A DNA stretch of 19,164 nt from positions 1 through 19,164 of the forward strand of contig CALQPL010000003.1 of NCBI GenBank assembly GCA_943332445.1, in the 5' to 3' direction. Both the position numbers and the translations under genes were made by a program. The stretch comes from Bifidobacterium breve. GTDB taxonomy: Bacteria > Actinomycetota > Actinomycetes > UBA12327. A model generated the notes under the pieces. The model made no database searches and was not told where the DNA came from. It saw nothing but the letters and a program-made list of their open reading frames with translations. Shown in pieces: positions 1 through 7,300 of the stretch; positions within the stretch are counted from its first letter, which is position 1; every line of letters starts with the position of its first letter.

Positions 1-176
1 AGATGGCACAGATGAACAACCGCCTGACCGGCATCGAGACCTTGTTTGTTTCAACAAATCCGGTGTACGGCTACTTGTCGTCAAGTTTGGTCAAAGAGAT
101 TGCAGGCCACGGCGGGGATGTCACCGGCCTCGTGCCTGATTCGGTGCTCAAGAGTCTGAAAGAACGACTCGCCTGA
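1..176 (+). CDS. coaD: Phosphopantetheine adenylyltransferase, C-terminal part (partial)
   Basis: This is the 3' end of a gene that begins before the window; the reading frame (codon at 3-5) closes at TGA 174-176. About 57 residues are visible. They contain the family's C-terminal hallmarks: a Met-Asn-Arg-Leu stretch, then ETLFVST, YGYLSSSLVKEIA and the GGDVTGLVPDSV segment. CoaD transfers AMP from ATP to 4'-phosphopantetheine, the penultimate step of coenzyme A synthesis, in the cytoplasm. The SSSLVKE block belongs to the C-terminal helical region near the nucleotide site. The catalytic N-terminal HxGH motif lies outside the window. A neighbouring SepIVA-like gene followed by DUF177 is the usual actinobacterial context. 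Identification rests on motif recognition and synteny. Confidence 0.9.
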   Translation, partial: MAQMNNRLTGIETLFVSTNPVYGYLSSSLVKEIAGHGGDVTGLVPDSVLKSLKERLA

Positions 177-239
177 TCGCTGATTTGCCGCCCGGATTAG
201 ATTTGCCCCATCACCCAGTCAGTTCGTCGGAGGATCACT

Positions 240-758
240 GTGGACGTCGATACCGTTTTGACTCGTTTGGAAGCTCTCATTCGCGATGCGCGCGCTGTGC
301 CGATGTCAGCTTCTTGCATGGTCCACCGCGACGACGTTTTGGACTTGATTGAGGACGCTCGCCGTAGTTTGCCCAGTCAATTAGGCGATGCCCAAAAAGT
401 GTTGACGCAGCGTGACGCTGTCGTCGCGGAGGCTCGCGACCAAAGCAAGGCCATCATTGATGCGGCCTATGCCGAGCAGGCTCGACTGGTGGCCGAAGAG
501 GAAGTCGTTGTTGAAGCCAACCGCGAGGCCGAGCGGATTGTTGCTGAGGCGGAAGCAATTGCCGAGGCCAAGGCCCAGGACGTGGACAACTACGTGGACG
601 GCAAGTTGGCGAACTTCGAAGTGGTCCTCGATAAGACATTGCGCTCAGTCCAGCGTGGCCGTGACAAGATTCGGGCCGACCAGCAGGTTGACGAGATGGA
701 CCTGACCGGCGACATCCCCGTTTTCGGCGCTGATGATGGCCCTGAGGGGCAGTACTAA
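240..758 (+). CDS. SepIVA/DivIVA-like coiled-coil protein (short form)
   Basis: The 172-residue protein starts at GTG 240, preceded by a good ribosome site (GGAGGA, 229-234). There is no signal peptide or membrane segment. Residues about 1-50 form a DivIVA-like head with the block RAVPMSASCMVHRDDVLDLI. Residues about 55-120 are an Ala/Glu/Arg-rich coiled coil. Residues about 118-145 form a conserved-looking tail (DNYVDGKLANFE, TLRSVQRGRDKI). The last 25 residues are acidic. Head and tail resemble mycobacterial SepIVA (Rv2927c), an essential septum and cell-wall factor that also lies beside a DUF177 gene; this comparison is from memory. The middle coiled coil is clearly shorter than in the mycobacterial protein, which is about 245 residues. 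Such genes are often mislabelled as ATP synthase subunit b because of the coiled coil. A septum or polar-growth role is inferred from context. Confidence 0.75.
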   Translation: MDVDTVLTRLEALIRDARAVPMSASCMVHRDDVLDLIEDARRSLPSQLGDAQKVLTQRDAVVAEARDQSKAIIDAAYAEQARLVAEEEVVVEANREAERIVAEAEAIAEAKAQDVDNYVDGKLANFEVVLDKTLRSVQRGRDKIRADQQVDEMDLTGDIPVFGADDGPEGQY

Positions 759-766
759 GCCTCCGG

Positions 767-772
767 TACTCT
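767..772 (+). promoter_or_regulatory. Candidate -10 element upstream of yceD-rpmF
   Basis: GGTACTCT (765-772) contains TACTCT, which fits the TANNNT -10 pattern common in actinobacteria. It lies 41 bases before the yceD start, in the gap after the SepIVA-like gene. I see no -35 hexamer at the usual distance, so this is weak. Similar TANNNT elements lie upstream of smc and ffh. Confidence 0.3.
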
Positions 773-777
773 TATCC

Positions 778-807
778 TTCTGATCCCAGTTGGGGTCGGG
801 GTTCTTT
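778..807 (+). terminator. Hairpin plus short T-run before yceD (possible terminator or attenuator)
   Basis: Bases 778-787 can pair with 792-801 around the loop AGTT, giving a 10-bp stem. Its core GATCCC/GGGGTC is mostly Watson-Crick and the outer part is rich in G-U pairs. TTCTTT follows at 802-807. The hairpin is placed to end transcription of the upstream gene. It also sits between the candidate -10 at 767-772 and the yceD start at 813, so it could attenuate yceD-rpmF. The many G-U pairs and short T-run keep confidence low. Confidence 0.3.
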
Positions 808-812
808 AACGC

Positions 813-1367
813 ATGGATTGCGCTGTGTCTTTGTCATCTGCTTCCTCGCTCGTGGTTGATCTGATCGACCTCGGTCGCAAAGCGGGCTCAATGATTGAAG
901 TCGAACGCACAGTCCCGGCTCCCGAGGACCTCGGTATCGCTGTGATCGGGGTTCCACAAGGTTCGGATCTGTTCCTTACGGTGCGGATTGAATCTTTGGA
1001 ACAAGGTGTGCTGGCAACCGGTTCGGTTCACGCACACTTGGTCGGAGAATGTGCACGATGCCTGGACGAGATCACATCTGATGTTGATCACACCTTCCAG
1101 GAATTGTTCTTTTACGAAGACCAGCCGCTCGAAGATGAGGACGAAGAAGTCCTGCGCTTTGGTGGCGACGAGCTAGACCTTGAGCCGGTTTTGCGTGACC
1201 TCATCGTCACTGCACTTCCACTCGCACCTGTGTGTAGGGACGATTGCCCGGGGCTGTGTTCTGAATGTGGAGCACGCTTGGCGGACGACCCAACACACAA
1301 GCACGACATCATCGATGCCCGTTGGGCAGCTTTGCTTGATGTGCAAGCGCAAGAACCAGAGCTGTAA
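813..1367 (+). CDS. yceD: YceD/DUF177 family protein (large-subunit rRNA accumulation)
   Basis: The 184-residue cytoplasmic protein belongs to the YceD (DUF177) family, which in other bacteria and plastids is linked to 23S rRNA accumulation and is nearly always encoded beside rpmF. Visible marks are the N-terminal LIDLGRKAGSM and ERTVPAPEDLGI segments, VGECARCLDEI (Cys80, Cys83), an acidic patch around 105-122, and a C-terminal metal-binding-like cluster (Cys141, Cys145, Cys149, Cys152 in CRDDCPGLCSECG). The family end motif DARWAALLDV follows. ATG 813 is the first in-frame start but its ribosome site is poor (GGGG at 798-801). GTG 825 or TTG 831 would still keep the conserved region, so the exact start is uncertain. 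rpmF follows 42 bases downstream and is probably co-transcribed. Confidence 0.88.
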   Translation: MDCAVSLSSASSLVVDLIDLGRKAGSMIEVERTVPAPEDLGIAVIGVPQGSDLFLTVRIESLEQGVLATGSVHAHLVGECARCLDEITSDVDHTFQELFFYEDQPLEDEDEEVLRFGGDELDLEPVLRDLIVTALPLAPVCRDDCPGLCSECGARLADDPTHKHDIIDARWAALLDVQAQEPEL

Positions 1368-1409
1368 TCAATCCGGCATCAGTGCCGGCTGACAGGAAAG
1401 TAGGCCATC

Positions 1410-1586
1410 GTGGCTGTCCCCAAGCGCAAGACGTCGCGCAGCAACACCCGTAGCCGTAGGGCTAACTGGAAGGCGAAGTTGCCTCAGATCAACAAGCGCA
1501 TCGTCAACGGCCAAGTCGAGTACTCGGTTCCTCACCGCGTTGACGAAGACGGTCGTTACGACGGTCGTCAGATCCTCGACGTCTAG
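1410..1586 (+). CDS. rpmF: 50S ribosomal protein bL32 (cysteine-free form)
   Basis: This 58-residue gene starts at GTG 1410, with GGAAAG at 1395-1400 as a likely ribosome site, and ends at TAG 1584. The N-terminus MAVPKRKTSRSNTRSRRANW is the bL32 signature. bL32 is a small basic protein of the large ribosomal subunit. The protein contains no cysteine, so it cannot form the four-Cys zinc ribbon of many bL32 proteins. Its tail (YDGRQILDV) nevertheless resembles the tail of zinc-binding actinobacterial forms, which suggests a zinc form that lost its ligands. It sits in the usual place after yceD and 7 bases before plsX. Confidence 0.93.
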   Translation: MAVPKRKTSRSNTRSRRANWKAKLPQINKRIVNGQVEYSVPHRVDEDGRYDGRQILDV

Positions 1587-1593
1587 ATCCACG

Positions 1594-2616
1594 ATGACCC
1601 TGCCTACGGACAGGGATCACGGCGCGGACACTTCGGTTCGCGTCACCGTGGCCCTTGATGTCTTGGGTGGAGATGACGGTCCCGAGGTCGTGGCCGATGC
1701 CGCACTGCAGGTCCTAGACCAGCAATCCGGCGTTGACCTCATCCTCGTGGGCCCGACAGACCTCACCCACGCCTTGGCCGCCGATCGCGGAATCGCCGAT
1801 CGTGTGGAGTACGCATCCGCTGGCTCAGCGCTGGCGATGGACGAAGATCCTGTTCGAGCTATTCGCACTCGACCTGACGTTTCGGTACAAGTTGCTGCTG
1901 AATTAGTACGTGATCAACGGGCCCAAGCTTCGGTCTCTGTTGGGCACACCGGTGGAGTACTTGCCGCAGCGACTTTGACGATCGGTCGCCTTGAAGGCGT
2001 CACCCGAGCAGCCGTTGCTGTTGTCGTCCCTGCTGTTCATCATTCGGTTGTCTTGCTTGATGTGGGTGGAACAGTCGACGCCACACCTGAACTCTTGGCT
2101 CAATTCGCCAACAGTGGCCGAGCCTTCGCGATTGCTTTGGGATTGTCCGATGATCCAGCCGTTGGTTTGCTGACCATTGGTAGTGAACCTGGCAAGGGTG
2201 ATGCCTTGCGTCGCCTCGCGCATGACGAATTCCTTGACCTCAACCTCCGGTATGTGGGGCCCGTTGAAGGCGACGATGTTGCTCTTGGCGGTATTGCAGA
2301 TGTCATCGTGACCGATGGCTTTACCGGCAATGTCGTCCTGAAGGCGATAGAGGGCGCCGCACTGAACACGGCTGAGGCGATTTCACGACGTTATGCAGAC
2401 CCCGAGCCAGCGTTGGAAGTGGGCCGGTCGTTCGCGGTGGGGACGCACGCCGGCGCCATCTTGTTGGGGATTAACGGAGTCAGCGTGGTGGGTCACGGCG
2501 CATCCTCGGCTGAGGAAATTGCAGCGTATGTCGCGTTAGCTGTTCGCGGTGTTCGTTCTGATCTGGTGGCTCGCATCGCCGACCAGTTAGCTGTGTCGGA
2601 CGATGGTAAGCGGTAG
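1594..2616 (+). CDS. plsX: Phosphate acyltransferase PlsX
   Basis: PlsX converts acyl-ACP plus phosphate to acyl-phosphate, the donor for glycerol-3-phosphate acylation by PlsY, at the start of phospholipid synthesis. It is a soluble, membrane-associated enzyme. ATG 1594 gives 340 residues, usual for the family. The frame is open further upstream to 1540, but that would overlap rpmF. Recognisable blocks are VALDVLGGDDGPE (about 19-31; the usual ALDAMGGD is altered to ALDVLGGD), HTGGVLAAAT, IGRLEGVTRAAV, LLDVGGTVDATPE, VGLLTIGSEPGKG, and FTGNVVLKAIEG (243-254), which matches the GN..LK signature. It follows rpmF by 7 bases and ends 2 bases before rnc, implying co-transcription. No fabD, fabG, fabH or acpP accompanies it here. 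Confidence 0.92.
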   Translation: MTLPTDRDHGADTSVRVTVALDVLGGDDGPEVVADAALQVLDQQSGVDLILVGPTDLTHALAADRGIADRVEYASAGSALAMDEDPVRAIRTRPDVSVQVAAELVRDQRAQASVSVGHTGGVLAAATLTIGRLEGVTRAAVAVVVPAVHHSVVLLDVGGTVDATPELLAQFANSGRAFAIALGLSDDPAVGLLTIGSEPGKGDALRRLAHDEFLDLNLRYVGPVEGDDVALGGIADVIVTDGFTGNVVLKAIEGAALNTAEAISRRYADPEPALEVGRSFAVGTHAGAILLGINGVSVVGHGASSAEEIAAYVALAVRGVRSDLVARIADQLAVSDDGKR

Positions 2617-2618
2617 TC

Positions 2619-3344
2619 ATGAGCGTTTCATCGACCCACAACGCCGATATTTCCATCCTCTGTGAGCGCATCGGAGTCAATGTTGGCTCCGAAATCCTGG
2701 AACGTGCCTTAACGCACCGTTCTTACTCCTACGAAAACGGTGGAATTCCCACTAACGAGCGACTGGAATTTCTCGGCGACTCCGTGTTGGGCATCGTGGT
2801 CACTGACACGTTGTATCGCCGTCATCCTGATTTACCCGAAGGACAATTGGCAAAATTGCGCGCGGCTGTGGTGAACATGCGGGCACTAGCCGATATTGGT
2901 CGCGGTTTCGGTCTGGGCGAATTCATTCGCCTGGGCAAGGGCGAAGAAACCACCGGTGGTCGAGACAAGGCCAGCATCGTGGCCGACACTGTTGAGGCTT
3001 TGCTCGGCGCGGTCTACATCGATCAGGGGCTGGCCGTTGCCGCCGAGTTGGTTCATCACCTCTTTGATGGCCTCATCGCCGCAGCATCGTCCATGGGTGC
3101 CGGACTTGATTGGAAAACCTCTTTGCAGGAGCTGGCAGCACTGCGTGGTGTGGGTGTTCCGCGTTACAGCGTGACCGAAAGCGGACCTGACCATCAAAAA
3201 TCCTTTGTTGCCACCGTGCACATGGGGGAGGCTGACTTCGGCCAAGGCCAGGGCAAGAACAAAAAGGAAGCCGAGCAGGCTGCAGCTCAAGCGGCCTGGC
3301 TAGTGCTTAATGAACAACCCGAGACGATCCCTGCGGGCGAGTAG
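2619..3344 (+). CDS. rnc: Ribonuclease III
   Basis: RNase III is a Mg-dependent dimeric endonuclease that cuts double-stranded RNA, including the 30S rRNA precursor. The 241-residue protein has the catalytic domain at about 10-155, with signature NERLEFLGDSVLG. Glu50 and Asp54 match E. coli E41/D45, and Asp123 and Glu126 (DTVEALLGAVYID) match D114/E117 with the same spacing. All metal ligands are therefore present. The C-terminal double-stranded-RNA-binding domain (about 165-233) begins DWKTSLQELAA and ends GKNKKEAEQAAAQAAW. ATG 2619 lies 2 bases after the plsX stop and the gene abuts mutM with no gap. Translation is probably coupled through plsX-rnc-mutM. Confidence 0.96.
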   Translation: MSVSSTHNADISILCERIGVNVGSEILERALTHRSYSYENGGIPTNERLEFLGDSVLGIVVTDTLYRRHPDLPEGQLAKLRAAVVNMRALADIGRGFGLGEFIRLGKGEETTGGRDKASIVADTVEALLGAVYIDQGLAVAAELVHHLFDGLIAAASSMGAGLDWKTSLQELAALRGVGVPRYSVTESGPDHQKSFVATVHMGEADFGQGQGKNKKEAEQAAAQAAWLVLNEQPETIPAGE

Positions 3345-4217
3345 ATGCCGGAGCTTCCTGAAGTTGAAGTGGTGCGTTCGGGTTTGGCTCGTTGGGTAGC
3401 CGGCCGAACCATCGCCGATGTTGATGTCACTTTGGCTCGGTCGATTCGTCACCACGTTGCAGGTCCCACTGACTTTGCGGATCGGTTGCGCGGTCGCACG
3501 GTCGAATCCGTGGAACGACGCGGCAAATTCTTGTGGCTCACACTCGATGATGGGGAAGCACTGTTAGCTCATCTGGGTATGAGCGGTCAGCTATTGATGC
3601 AACCGCAGGGGGAGTTAGACGAAAAGCACCTTCATGTGCGCATTCGGTTCACCGATGCGGGCCGGGAATTGCGTTTTGTTGATCAGCGCACCTTCGGAGG
3701 ACTGCGCATTGAGCCCTTGGTTCGCGAACCCTGGGCGGGTCGTTGGGTGCCCGAGTCGGTGCACCACATCGCCCCGGATCCTTTTGAGCCTGGCTTTGAT
3801 CTGACCGCAGTGGCCAAACGCTTGCGCAGCCGGCAGACCGGCATCAAACGGGCGCTGTTGGATCAACGTCTGATCTCGGGGATTGGCAATATCTATGCCG
3901 ACGAAGCCCTCTGGCTTGCTCGCCGACACTTCGCCCGCCCCACGTCCGCATTTACTCGACCACAGGTGGCTGAATTGGTTGGCCATGCCACAGATGTGAT
4001 GGCTGCGGCCTTGGCTCAAGGGGGCACGTCCTTTGACAGTTTGTACGTCGACGTCAATGGTTCTAGTGGGTATTTCGAGCGATCCCTGAACGTCTATGGC
4101 CGCGAGGCTTTGCCATGCCGTCGATGTGGTCGCGGGATCGTTCGTGAGCCCTTTATGAACCGTTCGTCCTTTCGCTGTCCCCAGTGTCAACGCACGCCAC
4201 CGAACGCACATTGGTGA
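3345..4217 (+). CDS. mutM: Formamidopyrimidine-DNA glycosylase (Fpg/MutM)
   Basis: This bifunctional glycosylase/AP lyase removes 8-oxoguanine and other oxidised purines. The 290-residue protein begins MPELPEVEVV; after Met removal, Pro1 is the Schiff-base nucleophile and the next Glu is catalytic. Lys61 (RRGKFLWL) matches the conserved Lys57 of E. coli. The helix-two-turn-helix DNA-binding segment is seen at DQRLISGIGNIYADEALW. The C-terminal zinc finger is complete (Cys258, Cys261, Cys278, Cys281) with NRSSFRCPQC, which includes the lesion-contacting Arg loop. All catalytic elements are intact. The ATG at 3345 follows directly on the rnc stop codon. A 182-base gap then separates it from smc, so it probably ends the transcription unit. 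Confidence 0.96.
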   Translation: MPELPEVEVVRSGLARWVAGRTIADVDVTLARSIRHHVAGPTDFADRLRGRTVESVERRGKFLWLTLDDGEALLAHLGMSGQLLMQPQGELDEKHLHVRIRFTDAGRELRFVDQRTFGGLRIEPLVREPWAGRWVPESVHHIAPDPFEPGFDLTAVAKRLRSRQTGIKRALLDQRLISGIGNIYADEALWLARRHFARPTSAFTRPQVAELVGHATDVMAAALAQGGTSFDSLYVDVNGSSGYFERSLNVYGREALPCRRCGRGIVREPFMNRSSFRCPQCQRTPPNAHW

Positions 4218-4399
4218 CTCACTTGCCCGACTAAAGGCTGGGGCGAAGCCGAGATCATGTGCGGTTGTGATTTCACTGATCCACCCGCAGGCGGGTCTAG
4301 CCCATGGGTAGAGTGGGACCTGGCCTTCCCCTCGCCCTAACTGTTGTTTCGACTGAGTGATCAGCGCGTTCCAGCAGGTGCTTTTACGGAGTTCAGCGC
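4218..4399 (+). promoter_or_regulatory. mutM-smc intergenic region with small hairpin and candidate -10
   Basis: This 182-base gap holds no credible ORF. It contains a short perfect inverted repeat, ACCCG-CAGG-CGGGT (4283-4296), followed by CCCATGGG (4301-4308), with no T-run. Just after these is GGGTAGAGTGGG, where TAGAGT (4309-4314) fits the TANNNT -10 pattern. No -35 hexamer is evident. GGAG at 4388-4391 is the ribosome site for the smc GTG start. I read the region as the likely smc-ftsY promoter region. Confidence 0.35.
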
Positions 4400-7300
4400 G
4401 TGCATCTGAAAAGTTTGACAGTGCGAGGATTCAAATCCTTCGCATCGTCGACGACGCTGCGCTTCGAACCGGGCATTACGTGCGTGGTGGGCCCCAACGG
4501 CTCGGGTAAATCCAATGTGGTGGATGCCCTCGCCTGGGTGATGGGCGAGCAGGGCGCCAAGTCGCTGCGTGGCGGCAAGATGGACGACGTCATCTTCGCT
4601 GGAACCGCTGAGCGCGCACCGCTTGGCCGTGCCGAAGTCATGTTGACCATTGATAACTCCGATGGGGCACTTCCCATTGAGTACGCCGAAGTCACTATTT
4701 CGCGCACGATGTTCCGCAATGGTGGTTCGGACTACGCCATCAATGGCGAGTCCTGCCGCTTGCTCGATATCCAGGAACTTCTTTCCGACTCGGGCATCGG
4801 TCGTGAAATGCACGTCATCGTGGGTCAAGGTCAGTTAGACACGATCTTGCAGGCCAACCCCGAAGAGCGTCGCGGTTTTATTGAAGAAGCCGCAGGTGTG
4901 CTCAAGCACCGCAAGCGCAAAGAAAAAGCATTGCGCAAATTGGATGCGATGGAAGGAAACCTCACACGCGTTTCCGACTTAACCGCTGAATTGCGTCGCC
5001 AGCTCAAGCCGTTGGGTCGTCAAGCACAAGCCGCGCGCCGAGCCGCTGTGATTCAAAGCGACGTTCGCGATGCGCGACTGCGTTTGATGGCCGATGACCT
5101 GGTGCAGTTGCGCAGGATTTCCGATGCCGAAAGCGCGGATGAGGAATCCTTCCGAGCACAGCGCGCACAGTTGGAATCGTTGCTGACCTCTGAATTGGCC
5201 CGTGAAGCCGAAGTTCAAACCGAAGCCGCTGAACAAGCCCCAGCGCTGACCGCAGCCCAAGAGACCTGGTTCGCGTTGTCCTCGCTCAAGGAGCGCCTGC
5301 GCGGCACAGCTGAACTTGCTACCGAGCGCGTGCGCCTCAGTGCCCCGGAACCCGAAGAAGACACCGGCGCCCGTGACCCCGAGACCTTTGAGGCCGAAGC
5401 CGCGAGTTTGAAGGATCAGGAAACAGCAGCCCAGGAAGTGGTTGCCCAAGATCGCCTGGCCTTGGATGCGGTCATTGCTGAACGAGCGGCGGCAGAAGCA
5501 GAAGTCGCCGAAGTCGAGCAAGCCATGGCCGATGCTGCACGTGCGCTTGCGGATCGTCGTGAAGGTTTGGCCCAGCGCGCCGGTCAAGTCGACTCGGCGC
5601 GGTCCCGAGCTGAAACACGCAAGGCGGAAATCGATCGCCTCACCACATCGCGTGAGCAAGCGGTGGCACGAGCCGACGAAGCTCACCAGTCCTTTACCGC
5701 TCTAGAAACTCAGGTTGCCGGACTCGACAACACCGAAGTTGACCTGGATGAAGTACACGCGCAAGCGGTTGAGCGCTTTACCTCAGCCGAAAAAGTCGTG
5801 GAGCAATTGCGCAATGACGAGCAGAGTGCTGATCGCGATCGCGCAGGGTTAACCGCGCGCTTGGAAGCTCTTGAACTGGGTATGGCCCGCAAGGATGGAT
5901 CGGCCGCGTTGTTGGCGGCGGGGCAGCGCGTCACTGGTTTGCTCGGCTCGGTCGCCTCACTCATTACGGTCGAGGCGGGAACCGAAACGGCAATTGCTGC
6001 CGCGCTGGGAACAGCCGCCGATGCGGTGGCCGTGTCCTCAAGCGGCTCTGCGGTCTCGGCCGTTGAGTTGTTGAAGTCTGACGACGGTGGACGCGCCGGC
6101 ATCATCGTGGCCGATGCTCCGCAAAGCGCTGCATCCAATGCCTCGCTTCCTAGTGGTGCTCGCTGGGCTATTGATGCATTGACGGTGCCTGATTCGCTGC
6201 GCCCCGCGTTAAGTGCTGTTTTGCGAGACACCGTCTTGGTCAACTCCTTGGCCGCGGCTCGTGATGCGGTAGCCGCCCAACCCGGTTTGCGTGCGGTGAC
6301 ATCTGATGGCGATGTGGTGACCGCGGGATTGATCGTTGGTGGATCGAGTGCTGTTCCGTCGCTCATCGAAGTCCAGGCTGCAGTCGATGAATGTCGCTCA
6401 AAGCTGGACGAGGCCAATCACCGAGTTGAACGCGCTCGCTTTGCCCTGACCGGTGCGGTCGAAGAGCGTTTGCAAGCTCAAACCAGCGTTGAAAATGCCT
6501 TGACGCAGTTGCACGAATCTGACGCGCGGATGGCCGCGGTTGCCGAGAAGTTGGGTGAGCTCGGTTCGTTGGCTCGTAGCGCCACTGCCGAAGCCGAACG
6601 CCTCGAACAAGCACTGGTCACGGCGCAAGAAGCCTACGAAGCAGACCTTGCGAAGGTCGCTGAACTGCAGGCCGAGCTAGGTGTGGCGGAGAGTCAGGCC
6701 GAAAGTGTGGGACCTGACCAAGCCTTGCGTGAATCGCTGGCCGCCCAATCGGCCGCGCTGCGAGCCAAAGAGGTGGAAGCTCGATTGACCTTGCGCACGG
6801 ACGAAGAACGTGCGTTTGCTGTCACCAGTCGCATTGAGAACTTGATGCAAACTGCCCAAGGTGAACGCGATGCTCGCGCTCGCGCGGTTGCTCGACGCGA
6901 ACGCCGTGCACGCGAATCAGCCGTAGCTCGTGCGGTGGCCTCTGGCGCAAACATTGCCTTGGCTCGCCTTGAAGTCTCGCTAACGGCCGCGACAGTGTCG
7001 CGCCAGGAAGCAGAAAAGGCTCGCGAGCAACGTGACGCCGAGATGATTGGGTTGCGTACTCGCATTCGCGACCTGTCGGCTCGCATTGAAAAGCTCACTG
7101 ACGTAGTCCACCGCGATGAAGTGGCTCGTGCTGAGCAACGTATGCGCATTGAGCAGGTCGAAACGCGCGCGCTTGAGGAATTCGGAGTTGCTTCAGAGGC
7201 CCTGCTCGCCGAATACGGCCCGGACCAACTCATCCCGCCGTCGATGCGCGAACCCGATGCTGACGTCGAATACGACGAACAGGGTGAACCCGTTGAGGGT

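Noticed and set aside
1540..1593. Upstream extension of plsX into rpmF
   Set aside because: The extra 18 residues are out-of-frame rpmF sequence; ATG 1594 gives the expected PlsX length and a normal 7-base spacing.
3615..4211. 198-codon reverse-strand frame opposite mutM
   Set aside because: It is fully contained in a well-supported mutM gene whose catalytic residues are intact; no family resemblance or start signal was seen.
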